From assembly GCF_014203545.1 (NCBI RefSeq), contig NZ_JACHJG010000001.1:930001-994000 (forward strand): a stretch of DNA of 64,000 bases, read 5' to 3'. Positions 9,660 to 17,155 of the stretch are shown piece by piece. Numbering within the stretch: position 1 is the first letter of the stretch; each line of letters opens with the position of its first letter. The position numbers and the translations under genes were made by a program. Source of the stretch: Streptomyces netropsis. Its GTDB lineage: Bacteria; Actinomycetota; Actinomycetes; Streptomycetales; Streptomycetaceae. The notes under the pieces were generated by a model, which saw nothing but the letters and a program-made list of their open reading frames with translations, was not told the origin of the DNA and searched no databases.

Positions 9660-9678
9660 GGACACGCCCGCAGGGCGT
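9546..9678. repeat. Dispersed palindromic repeat, copy 1
   Basis: Outer arms GTGTCCTCAATC (9566-9577) and GATTGAGGACAC (9654-9665) are perfectly inverted. Inside are CGCCGGACGGGCTT, a GGCTGGG/CCCAGCC stem, and the module CACCTCCCGGCGGTAGCTGG (9625-9654 region). Outside lie CCGCTGCGCGG on the left and CGCCCGCAGGGCG on the right. Related copies are at 40101, 46644 and 48385. This copy lies just beyond the thioesterase stop. Confidence 0.85.
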
Positions 9679-9764
9679 TCGCCGCCGTAGGCCAAGACGG
9701 CCCGAAGCCGCATATCCGCGATCAGGCGTCGGGCTCGGGTCTCACCGCTGGCATCGGCCTTCGA

Positions 9765-10241
9765 CTAGGCCTTCGCGTCAGCCACGCTGTCCTGGTCGCG
9801 GATGAGGCAGGTGAGGCGGGCGGTGCACACCCGCTTGTCCTGGTCGTCGGTGATGACGATCTCGTAGGTGGCGGTGGAGCGGCCGCGGTGGACGGGGGTG
9901 GCCACGCCCGTCACCATGCCGGAGCGCGCCCCGCGGTGGTGGGTGCAGTTGAGGTCCACGCCGACGGCGAACCGGCCCGGGCCGCCGTGCAGCATGGCGC
10001 CGACCGAGCCGAGGGTCTCGGCGAGCACGGCGGAGGCACCGCCGTGCAGCAGCCCGTACGGCTGGGTGTTGCCCTCGACGGGCATGGTGCCGACGATGCG
10101 CTCGGGGGCGGCCTCGACGACGGTGACGCTCATGCGCTCGCCGAGGTGCCCGGCGGAGAACAGGGCGGCCAGGTCGAGGCCGCTGCCGGCCCACTCTTCC
10201 AGGATCTCCTGCGGGAACGTGGTCGTGCTCTGCTCGCCCAT
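9765..10241 (-). CDS. PaaI-type hotdog-fold thioesterase
   Basis: 158 aa, typical size. The hotdog core shows QPYGLLHGGASAVLAETLGSVGA (residues about 60-82), matching the family motif HGG..A.LAE that positions the catalytic acid. VGVDLNCTHHRGARSGMVTGVATPVHRGRSTATYEI follows, also diagnostic. Such enzymes hydrolyse acyl-CoA thioesters; the substrate cannot be told. ATG 10241 has GGAG upstream. It stands alone on the minus strand, with repeat copy 1 after its stop. Confidence 0.88.
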   Translation of the reverse strand: MGEQSTTTFPQEILEEWAGSGLDLAALFSAGHLGERMSVTVVEAAPERIVGTMPVEGNTQPYGLLHGGASAVLAETLGSVGAMLHGGPGRFAVGVDLNCTHHRGARSGMVTGVATPVHRGRSTATYEIVITDDQDKRVCTARLTCLIRDQDSVADAKA

Positions 10242-10326
10242 GCGTCGCGGCTCCGATCGTCCTTGGTGGTCACGGTGTGCACCACGTGTTCAGATGAACC
10301 GTCCTACCAGGTCGTCCGGTCCGTGC

Positions 10327-12609
10327 TCAGGCCGGGTCCGCCTGTTCGAGCCTGACGACCAGGGACTTGCTGGCGGGGGTGTTGCTGGTGTCGGCGGTGT
10401 GGTCCAGCGGGACCAGGACGTTCGTCTCCGGGTAGTAGGCGGCGGCGCAGCCGGGGGCGGTGGGGTAGTGGACGACCCGGAAGCCGGGTGCCCGCCGCTC
10501 GGTGCCGTCGGTCCACTCGCTGACCAGGTCGGCGTAGGTGCCGTCGGCGAGGCCCAGGGCGTGGGCGTCGTCGGGGTGCACGAGGACGACGCGGCGGCCG
10601 TTCTTGATGCCGCGGTAGCGGTCGTCGAGGCCGTAGATGGTGGTGTTGTACTGGTCGTGGGAGCGGAGGGTCTGCAACAGCAGTCGTCCCTCGGGGGCCT
10701 TGGGGTATTCGACGGGGGCGGCGGTGAAGTTGGCCTTGCCGGTCGCGGTGGGGAAGCGGCGTTCGTCGCGGGGGGCGTGGGGCAGGGTGAAGCCGCCGGG
10801 GCGGGCGACGCGGGCGTTGAAGTCCTCGAAGCCGGGGACGACGCGGCTGACGCGGTCGCGGATCGTCCCGTAGTCCTTCTCGAACTCCTCCCACGGGGTG
10901 GTGCTCGCCGTGCCCAGGACGCGCCGGGCGAGGCGGCACACGATGGCGGGCTCGGAGAGCAGCTGGGGGCTCGCGGGTTCCAGGCGTCCGCGGGAGGCGT
11001 GGACCATGCCCATGGAGTCCTCGACGGTGACGAATTGGTCGCCGCCGCTCTGCCGGTCGCGCTCGGTGCGGCCGAGGGTGGGGAGGATCAGGGCGCGGGC
11101 GCCGGTGATGACGTGGGACCGGTTGAGCTTGGTCGACACGTGGACGGTCAGCCGGGCGCGGCGCATGGCGGCCTCGGTGACGTCGGTGTCGGGGGAGGCG
11201 GCGACGAAGTTGCCGCCCATGGCGAAGAAGACCTTCGCGTCGCCGTCGCGCAGGGCGCGGATGGCGCGGACGACGTCGAGGCCGTGTTCGCGGGGCGGGG
11301 CGAAGCCGAATTCCTTCTCGAGGGCGTCGAGGAAGGCGGCGGAGGGGCGTTCGAAGATGCCCATGGTGCGGTCGCCCTGGACGTTGCTGTGGCCGCGTAC
11401 GGGGCAGACGCCGGCGCCGGGGCGGCCGATGTCGCCGCGCAGGAGGAGGAGGTTGACGACTTCCTTGATGGTGGGGACGGCGTGCTTGTGCTGGGTGAGG
11501 CCCATGGCCCAGCACACGACGGTGCGCCGGGAGGCGAGGACCATGCGGAGCGCTTCTTCGATCTCCTCGCGGCGCAGTCCGGTGGCGCGCAGGGTCTCGT
11601 CCCAGTCGGCGGCGCGGGCGGTGCGCTCGTACTCCTCGAAGCCGTGGGTGTGTTCGCGGACGAAGTCGGTGTCGACGGCGCCTTCGGTTTCGAGGACGAG
11701 GCGGCCGAGGGTGCGGAAGAGGGCCTGGTCGCCGCCGAGGCGGATCTGGAGGAAGAGGTCGGTGAGGGGGGTGCCGCCGCCGGCGAGGCCGCGGGCGTTC
11801 TGCGGGTTCTTGAAGCGCTCCATGCCGGCTTCGGGCAGCGGGTTGACCGTGATGATCTTCGTGCCGCCGGCTTTGGCCTTCTCCAGGGCGCTGAGCATGC
11901 GGGGGTGGTTGGTGCCGGGGTTCTGTCCGGCGACGATGATCAGGTCGGCCTGGTAGAGGTCTTCGAGGAGGACGCTGCCCTTGCCGACGCCGATGGTGTC
12001 GGTGAGGGCGGAGCCGGAGGACTCGTGGCACATGTTGGAGCAGTCCGGCAGGTTGTTGGTGCCGAACTCGCGGGCGAAGAGCTGGTAGAGGAAGGCTGCT
12101 TCGTTGCTGGTGCGCCCTGAGGTGTAGAAGAGGGCCTCGTCGGGGGAGGTGAGGGCGTGGAGTTCTTCGGCGATGAGGTCGAAGGCGCGCTCCCAGGTCA
12201 CCGGCTCGTAGGTCTCGGCGCCCTCGGCGAGGTACATGGGGTGGGTGAGCCGGCCCTGCTGGCCGAGCCAGTAGCCGCTGCGGGTGGCGAGGTCGGCCAC
12301 GGGGTGGGCGGCGAAGAAGTCGGGGGTGACGCGGCGCAGGGTCGCTTCCTCGGCGACGGCCTTCGCGCCGTTCTCGCAGAATTCGGCGGCGTGGCGCTTG
12401 TCCGGCTCGGGCCAGGCGCAGCCGGGGCAGTCGAAGCCGTCCTTCTGGTTGACCTTGAGGAGGGTGAGCGCGGTGCGTCGCACGCCCATCTGTTTCTGCG
12501 CGATGCGCAGGGTGTGGGCGATCGCGGGCAGCCCGGCGGCGGCGTGCTGCGGGGCGGCGACGTCGGGTGCGTCCTGGACGGGATCGCCCGTGGGCGGCTT
12601 GCCTGCCAT
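10327..12609 (-). CDS. FdhF/YdeP family molybdopterin oxidoreductase
   Basis: 760 aa. N-terminal CPGC and a further Cys in AAEFCENG (about residues 57-80) suggest the iron-sulfur region. SGRTSNEAAFLYQLFAREFGTNNLPDCSNMCHESSG is the bis-MGD binding core characteristic of the FdhF/YdeP group, and GDIGRPGAGVCPVRGHSNVQGDRTMGI is also a family hallmark. The C-terminal barrel (DQYNTTIYG) closes the cofactor site. The active-site position carries no in-frame TGA, so no selenocysteine is implied. ATG 12609 has GGGGGAG five nt upstream. No FdhD or small subunit gene is adjacent; its substrate is unknown, and formate should not be assumed. It is divergent from polA. Confidence 0.9.
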   Translation of the reverse strand: MAGKPPTGDPVQDAPDVAAPQHAAAGLPAIAHTLRIAQKQMGVRRTALTLLKVNQKDGFDCPGCAWPEPDKRHAAEFCENGAKAVAEEATLRRVTPDFFAAHPVADLATRSGYWLGQQGRLTHPMYLAEGAETYEPVTWERAFDLIAEELHALTSPDEALFYTSGRTSNEAAFLYQLFAREFGTNNLPDCSNMCHESSGSALTDTIGVGKGSVLLEDLYQADLIIVAGQNPGTNHPRMLSALEKAKAGGTKIITVNPLPEAGMERFKNPQNARGLAGGGTPLTDLFLQIRLGGDQALFRTLGRLVLETEGAVDTDFVREHTHGFEEYERTARAADWDETLRATGLRREEIEEALRMVLASRRTVVCWAMGLTQHKHAVPTIKEVVNLLLLRGDIGRPGAGVCPVRGHSNVQGDRTMGIFERPSAAFLDALEKEFGFAPPREHGLDVVRAIRALRDGDAKVFFAMGGNFVAASPDTDVTEAAMRRARLTVHVSTKLNRSHVITGARALILPTLGRTERDRQSGGDQFVTVEDSMGMVHASRGRLEPASPQLLSEPAIVCRLARRVLGTASTTPWEEFEKDYGTIRDRVSRVVPGFEDFNARVARPGGFTLPHAPRDERRFPTATGKANFTAAPVEYPKAPEGRLLLQTLRSHDQYNTTIYGLDDRYRGIKNGRRVVLVHPDDAHALGLADGTYADLVSEWTDGTERRAPGFRVVHYPTAPGCAAAYYPETNVLVPLDHTADTSNTPASKSLVVRLEQADPA

Positions 12610-12734
12610 CTCGCTCCCCCTTGAGCGGGTCGGTGTGTACGTGGAGTCGTACGGGGTCGATCCTGTCACGGCCCGGTGACGGCCGGGTCGCCGAGGCGGT
12701 GGGCCGGGTGCCGGGGGTCGGCGTGTGGCCGGGA

Positions 12735-12757
12735 TTGTCAGTGGGCCGTGGCAGGAT
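12735..12757 (+). promoter_or_regulatory. DNA-damage (RecA-NDp/PafBC-type) promoter of polA
   Basis: TTGTCAGTG (12735-12743), 8 nt, then CAGGAT (12752-12757). This matches the consensus TTGTCRGTG-N8-TAnnnT except for C instead of T at the first -10 base. The polA GTG at 12765 lies 7 nt beyond the -10, so the transcript is probably leaderless. Confidence 0.75.
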
Positions 12758-12764
12758 CGGGGGC

Positions 12765-15500
12765 GTGGCAGCAAAGGCATCGAAGACGAACGAGACGACC
12801 GGCACCGAGGCAGTGGAGGGAGGCCGTCCGCGTCTGCTCCTGATGGACGGGCACTCCATGGCGTATCGCGCGTTCTTCGCGCTGCCGGCGGAGAATTTCA
12901 CGACGTCCGGCGGTCAGCCGACGAACGCGGTGTACGGCTTCGCGTCGATGCTGGCCAATACGTTGCGTGACGAGCGGCCGACGCATTTCGCGGTGGCGTT
13001 CGACGTGTCGCGCAAGACGTGGCGGTCGGAGGAGTTCCCGGAGTACAAGGCGACGCGTTCGAAGACGCCGGACGAGTTCAAGGGGCAGGTCGATCTGATC
13101 GGCGAGCTGCTGGACACGATGTCCGTGCGGCGGTTCGCGGTGGACGGCTTCGAGGCCGACGACGTCATCGCCACGCTGGCCACCGAGGCCGAGGCCGAGG
13201 GTTTCGACGTCTTGATCGTCACCGGTGACCGTGACTCCTTCCAGCTGGTCAGCGATCGGGTCACGGTGCTGTATCCGACGAAGGGCGTCTCGGAGCTGAC
13301 GCGTTTCACCCCGGAGAAGGTCGAGGAGAAGTACGGCCTGTCCCCGCAGCAGTATCCGGACTTCGCCGCGCTGCGCGGTGACCCGTCGGACAATCTGCCG
13401 GGCATCCCGGGTGTGGGGGAGAAGACCGCCACCAAGTGGATCACCCAGTTCGGGTCGTTCGCCGAGCTGGTGGAGCGGGTCGACGAGGTCAAGGGCAAGG
13501 CCGGGCAGAACCTCCGTGATCATCTGGAGGCCGTCAAGCTCAACCGCCGGCTCACCGAGATGGTGCGGGACGTGGAGCTGTCGACCCGTCCGGAGGACCT
13601 GTCCCGTGAGCCGTACGACCGGCTGGCGATGACGACGTTCCTGGAGCGGCTGGAGATCCGTAACCAGGGTCTGCGGGACCGGCTGCTGGCGGCGGACCCG
13701 GGTGCGGAGCAGGCCGAGGAGGCCGCTCCGGCCGCCGGGGCCGAGGTGGACGGCGTGGTGCTGGGCGCGGGTGAGCTGGCGCCGTGGCTGGCCGAGCACG
13801 GTGGTGCCCCGCTGGGTCTGGCCATGGTCGACAGCTGGTCGCAGGGCAGTGGCCGGGTCGCCGAGATCGCCCTGGCGACGGGTGACGGTCCCGCGGCCTG
13901 GTTCGACCCGTCGCAGGTGGACGAGGCCGACGAGCGGGCGTTCGCCGCGTGGAGCGCGGACGCCGCCCGGCCCAAGGTGATGCATGACGCGAAGGCCGCC
14001 ATGCGGGTCTTCGCGGAGCACGGCTGGTCGGTCGCGGGCGTCTCGATGGACACCGCGCTGGCCGCCTATCTGGTCAAGCCCGGGCGTCGTTCGTTCGCCC
14101 TGGACGCGCTGTCGGTGGAGTATCTGGGCCGCGAGCTGGCCACGGCCGCCGCGGGCGACGGCCAGCTGGCCTTCGGTGCCGACGAGCAGGCGGAGGCCGA
14201 CGCCCTCATGGGCCGGGCCCGTACGGTCCTCGATCTCGGTGAGGCCTTCACGGGCCGGCTGAAGGACGTGGGCGCGGCGGAGCTGCTCACGGATGTGGAG
14301 CTGCCGACGAGCGCGATGCTGGCCCGGTTGGAGCGGGCGGGTATCGCCGCGGACCGGGGCTGGCTGGAGCGGATGGAGCAGCAGTTCGCGGCCGCCGTGC
14401 AGCAGGCCGTGCAGGAGGCGCACGCGGCGGCGGGCCGCGAGTTCAACCTCGGCTCGCCCAAGCAGCTCCAGGAGGTGCTGTTCGGCGAGCTGGGTCTGCC
14501 GAAGACGAAGAAGACCAAGACCGGGTACACGACGGACGCGGACGCGCTGGCCTGGCTCGCGGCGCAGACGGAGAACGAACTCCCGGTGATCATGCTGCGG
14601 CACCGGGAGCAGTCGAAGCTGCGGTCCACGGTGGAGGGCCTGATCAAGGCCATCGCCGTCGACGGGCGCATTCACACCACGTTCAACCAGACGGTGGCGG
14701 CGACGGGCCGGCTGTCCTCCACCGACCCCAATCTGCAGAACATCCCGGTGCGCACGGACGAGGGCCGGGCCATCCGCCGGGGCTTCGTCGTGGGCGAGGG
14801 CTTCCAGTCGCTGATGACGGCCGACTACAGCCAGATCGAGCTGCGGGTCATGGCCCATCTGTCCGAGGACGCGGGTCTGATCGAGGCGTTCGCGTCCGGT
14901 GAGGACCTGCACACCACGGTCGCCTCCCAGGTCTTCGGCGTCGCGAAGTCCGAGGTCGACCCCGAGATGCGCCGCAAGATCAAGGCCATGTCGTACGGCC
15001 TGGCGTACGGGCTGTCGGCGTTCGGTCTGTCGCAGCAGCTGAACATCGCGCCGGACGAGGCGCGCAGGCTGATGGACACGTTCTTCGAGCGGTTCGGCGG
15101 GGTGCGCGACTATCTCCAGCGGGTCGTCGAGGAGGCCCGTGCCACGGGCTACACCGAGACGATGCTGGGCCGTCGCCGCTATCTCCCGGATCTCAACAGC
15201 GACAACCGTCAGCGTCGTGAGATGGCCGAGCGGATGGCGCTGAACGCCCCGATCCAGGGGACGGCCGCCGACATCGTGAAGATCGCGATGCTGCGGGTGG
15301 CCGAGGCGCTGGAGGCCGAGAAGCTCACGTCGCGGATGCTGCTCCAGGTGCACGACGAAATCGTGCTGGAGATCGCGCCGGGTGAGCGTGAGCGGGTGGA
15401 GGAGCTGGTCCGCCGCGAGATGGCGGGGGCCGTCGAGCTGCGTGCGGCGCTGGATGTGTCGGTCGGTGTCGGCGGGGACTGGGAGTCCGCCGCGCACTGA
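12765..15500 (+). CDS. polA: DNA polymerase I
   Basis: 911 aa. The N-terminal 300 residues form the 5'-3' exonuclease/flap nuclease (LLMDGHSMAYRAFFALP, DGFEADDVIATLA, VTGDRDSFQLV). The middle 3'-5' exonuclease-like domain lacks the canonical DEDD acids, as usual in actinobacteria. The polymerase domain has motif A DYSQIELRVMAH, motif B RRKIKAMSYGLAYG and motif C LLQVHDEIVLE. It fills gaps after nucleotide excision repair and removes Okazaki primers. GTG 12765 is chosen from the family N-terminus and from the promoter 7 nt upstream. A strong hairpin follows the stop. Confidence 0.97.
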   Translation: MAAKASKTNETTGTEAVEGGRPRLLLMDGHSMAYRAFFALPAENFTTSGGQPTNAVYGFASMLANTLRDERPTHFAVAFDVSRKTWRSEEFPEYKATRSKTPDEFKGQVDLIGELLDTMSVRRFAVDGFEADDVIATLATEAEAEGFDVLIVTGDRDSFQLVSDRVTVLYPTKGVSELTRFTPEKVEEKYGLSPQQYPDFAALRGDPSDNLPGIPGVGEKTATKWITQFGSFAELVERVDEVKGKAGQNLRDHLEAVKLNRRLTEMVRDVELSTRPEDLSREPYDRLAMTTFLERLEIRNQGLRDRLLAADPGAEQAEEAAPAAGAEVDGVVLGAGELAPWLAEHGGAPLGLAMVDSWSQGSGRVAEIALATGDGPAAWFDPSQVDEADERAFAAWSADAARPKVMHDAKAAMRVFAEHGWSVAGVSMDTALAAYLVKPGRRSFALDALSVEYLGRELATAAAGDGQLAFGADEQAEADALMGRARTVLDLGEAFTGRLKDVGAAELLTDVELPTSAMLARLERAGIAADRGWLERMEQQFAAAVQQAVQEAHAAAGREFNLGSPKQLQEVLFGELGLPKTKKTKTGYTTDADALAWLAAQTENELPVIMLRHREQSKLRSTVEGLIKAIAVDGRIHTTFNQTVAATGRLSSTDPNLQNIPVRTDEGRAIRRGFVVGEGFQSLMTADYSQIELRVMAHLSEDAGLIEAFASGEDLHTTVASQVFGVAKSEVDPEMRRKIKAMSYGLAYGLSAFGLSQQLNIAPDEARRLMDTFFERFGGVRDYLQRVVEEARATGYTETMLGRRRYLPDLNSDNRQRREMAERMALNAPIQGTAADIVKIAMLRVAEALEAEKLTSRMLLQVHDEIVLEIAPGERERVEELVRREMAGAVELRAALDVSVGVGGDWESAAH

Positions 15501-15523
15501 CGCGCCTTCCGTCGGCGTGCGTT

Positions 15524-15560
15524 CACCGCCCCCTCACCGCAGTGCGGTGCGGGGGCGGTG
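15524..15560 (+). terminator. Terminator downstream of polA
   Basis: CACCGCCCC plus TCACCGC on the left pairs with GCGGTG plus GGGGCGGTG on the right, around an AGT loop. It starts 24 nt after the polA stop. It lacks a strong T-run, as is common in Streptomyces. Confidence 0.7.
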
Positions 15561-15691
15561 GTGCGTCGGCCGCCCGGGGGTGCCGGCCGGGGGGAGTTCC
15601 CTCGCGGCACGTGTTCTCATCTCCGCCCGGCGTTGCTACGGTGCCCGCACCCCCGTCCCCTGACGCACCATCAGCTTCCGGGAGGCCGAGC

Positions 15692-15826
15692 ATGCGCGCA
15701 CTGGCCGCCGCGGCCGTCGGACTGACCGCCGCCCTCGCGCTCGTCTTCACCCTCACCGCCGTCGGCCCGCCCGACGGCGAGACCTCGCCGAAGCCCCTGC
15801 TGAGCTCCCCTCCCGCGCACCCCTAG
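15692..15826 (+). CDS. SPW_0924-like 44-aa membrane peptide
   Basis: 44 aa, with one transmembrane helix (residues 3-24, ALAAAAVGLTAALALVFTLT) and a short Pro/Ser-rich tail ending in PKPLLSSPPAHP. GGAGG stands 6 nt before ATG 15692. The sequence and position, directly before a DUF3068 gene, fit the small Streptomyces peptide family annotated as SPW_0924. Function is unknown. It is 14 nt upstream of the DUF3068 gene and is probably co-transcribed with it. Confidence 0.75.
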   Translation: MRALAAAAVGLTAALALVFTLTAVGPPDGETSPKPLLSSPPAHP

Positions 15827-15840
15827 CGGGAGGCCCCGCC

Positions 15841-16905
15841 ATGCGCCGTAAAGCGAGCCTGGTCCTCCTCGCCCTCGCCGTCTTCTTCGCCGCCCTGTCG
15901 CCGCTGCTGCGCTGGTACGCCTTTCCCCGGCTGGCGAAGGTCCCCGCCGGCCGCTACCAGGCGGTCGTCACGGAGGCGAAGGACGCCACCCTCGTCGACT
16001 ACGCCACCCTCGAACCCAAGAAGGTCCCCAAGGTCACCGTGATCCAGACCCTCAAGGGCAACGTGGAGCAGGCCAGGAAGGTCAAGAAGGAGACCGGCCG
16101 CGACGCCGTCGTCTGGGACACCCTCACCTACATCGCGGGGCCCGACGGAAAGATGGTCTCCCGGATCCCCGAGCGCTACGTCTTCGACGGTCACACCCAG
16201 CAGCCCGTGCACGCGGGCGGCGAACACGTCGACGGCACCCCCGTGCGCCGCGAGGGCATCGCCTACAAGTGGCCCTTCCTCGTGGAGAAGCGCGACTACC
16301 GGTACTTCGACATGCAGACCCGCACCTCCGCGCCCATCCACTACAAGGGCACCCGCACCTTCCGCGGCCTGGAGGTCTACTACTTCGAGCAGACCGTCCC
16401 CTGGACCAAGGTCCCGCTGCCCCGGACGCTGCCGCTCGGCATCAGCCCCGACACGGTCCGGCAGCTCGGCCTGGAGAACTGGTACACCACCAAGCGCATG
16501 TTCTGGGTCGAACCCACCACGGGCGCCCCCGTCAACGCCGAGGAGTTCCACCACACGCAGATGCGCTGGACCGGCCACCCGGAGAAGAAACCGATCACCG
16601 CCTTCGCCGGCCATGTGAAGATGCGCCCGGACTACGCCGACGACACGGTGGCGCTCGTGAAGTCCCAGCGGCAGCTGGTCCTGCTGCTCACCACGTATCT
16701 CCCCTGGGGTTTCCCGGCCCTCGCCGCCGTCCTGCTGGCCCTGTCCGTCGCCCTCGAAGCCCGCTCACGCCGTCCCGCCCCGGGCGGTACTCGAAATCCG
16801 GGGCGAGATCGTCGTGCGTTTGCCGGGGAACGGGCACAGGATGGAGGGAAACCCGAAGCGCCGGGCCCCTGGCAGGGGCACGCCGACCAAGGAGGCTCAC
16901 CGTGA
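15841..16905 (+). CDS. DUF3068 (PorA-like) membrane protein
   Basis: 354 aa. The N-terminus is a signal anchor (SLVLLALAVFFAALSPLLRWY), then an extracytoplasmic beta-rich domain (KWPFLVEKRDYRYFDMQTRTSAPIHYKG) typical of DUF3068, then a second transmembrane helix near 279-305. The tail after 305 is Arg/Gly/Pro-rich and unlikely to be structured. GGGAGG precedes ATG 15841. DUF3068 proteins are found across actinobacteria and some are labelled porin PorA family; no function is proven here. Its stop overlaps the next start by 4 nt (GTGA). Confidence 0.88.
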   Translation: MRRKASLVLLALAVFFAALSPLLRWYAFPRLAKVPAGRYQAVVTEAKDATLVDYATLEPKKVPKVTVIQTLKGNVEQARKVKKETGRDAVVWDTLTYIAGPDGKMVSRIPERYVFDGHTQQPVHAGGEHVDGTPVRREGIAYKWPFLVEKRDYRYFDMQTRTSAPIHYKGTRTFRGLEVYYFEQTVPWTKVPLPRTLPLGISPDTVRQLGLENWYTTKRMFWVEPTTGAPVNAEEFHHTQMRWTGHPEKKPITAFAGHVKMRPDYADDTVALVKSQRQLVLLLTTYLPWGFPALAAVLLALSVALEARSRRPAPGGTRNPGRDRRAFAGERAQDGGKPEAPGPWQGHADQGGSP

Positions 16906-17093
16906 AGGAGAGTCCAGAGGAGCAGTCCACCGCATCCAGGCCCCGGCAGCTCTACACCGGGGGAGAGCGGCCGTTCGACCCCGAGGACCTGGTCATGGCA
17001 TCCGGCCGGGACGTCACGCCGGAGCGGGTCGAGGCCGCCAAGCGCCTCATGGAGGAACAGGGCTCCGCCGCCATCGAGAGGTACCTGCCCTGA
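16902..17093 (+). CDS. Conserved-looking 63-aa hypothetical protein
   Basis: 63 aa. GTG 16902 is preceded by a perfect AAGGAGG and overlaps the DUF3068 stop as GTGA, so it is translationally coupled to it. The sequence is acidic and soluble (FDPEDLVMASGRDVTPERVEAAKRLMEEQG), with a likely C-terminal helix. No family is recognised. The coupling and ribosome site make it real; its function is unknown. Confidence 0.75.
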   Translation: MKESPEEQSTASRPRQLYTGGERPFDPEDLVMASGRDVTPERVEAAKRLMEEQGSAAIERYLP

Positions 17094-17155
17094 CCGCCCT
17101 CCCCCAGGGATCCCCGGCCGGCGCCGCCCGTCGGCCGTCACCCTCCGGCCCGCGC

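Larger units (their letters stand above)
9109..9764. other. 656-bp intergenic region upstream of livK
   Basis: Holds the livK leader and a possible livK promoter (9274-9302), a weak candidate small ORF (9402-9659) and the first copy of a palindromic repeat (9546-9678) just downstream of the thioesterase gene. I see no convincing larger gene. Confidence 0.6.

Noticed and set aside
10327..12609. Selenocysteine-containing formate dehydrogenase.
   Set aside because: No in-frame TGA is read through; the sequence follows the FdhF/YdeP branch, so formate is not implied.
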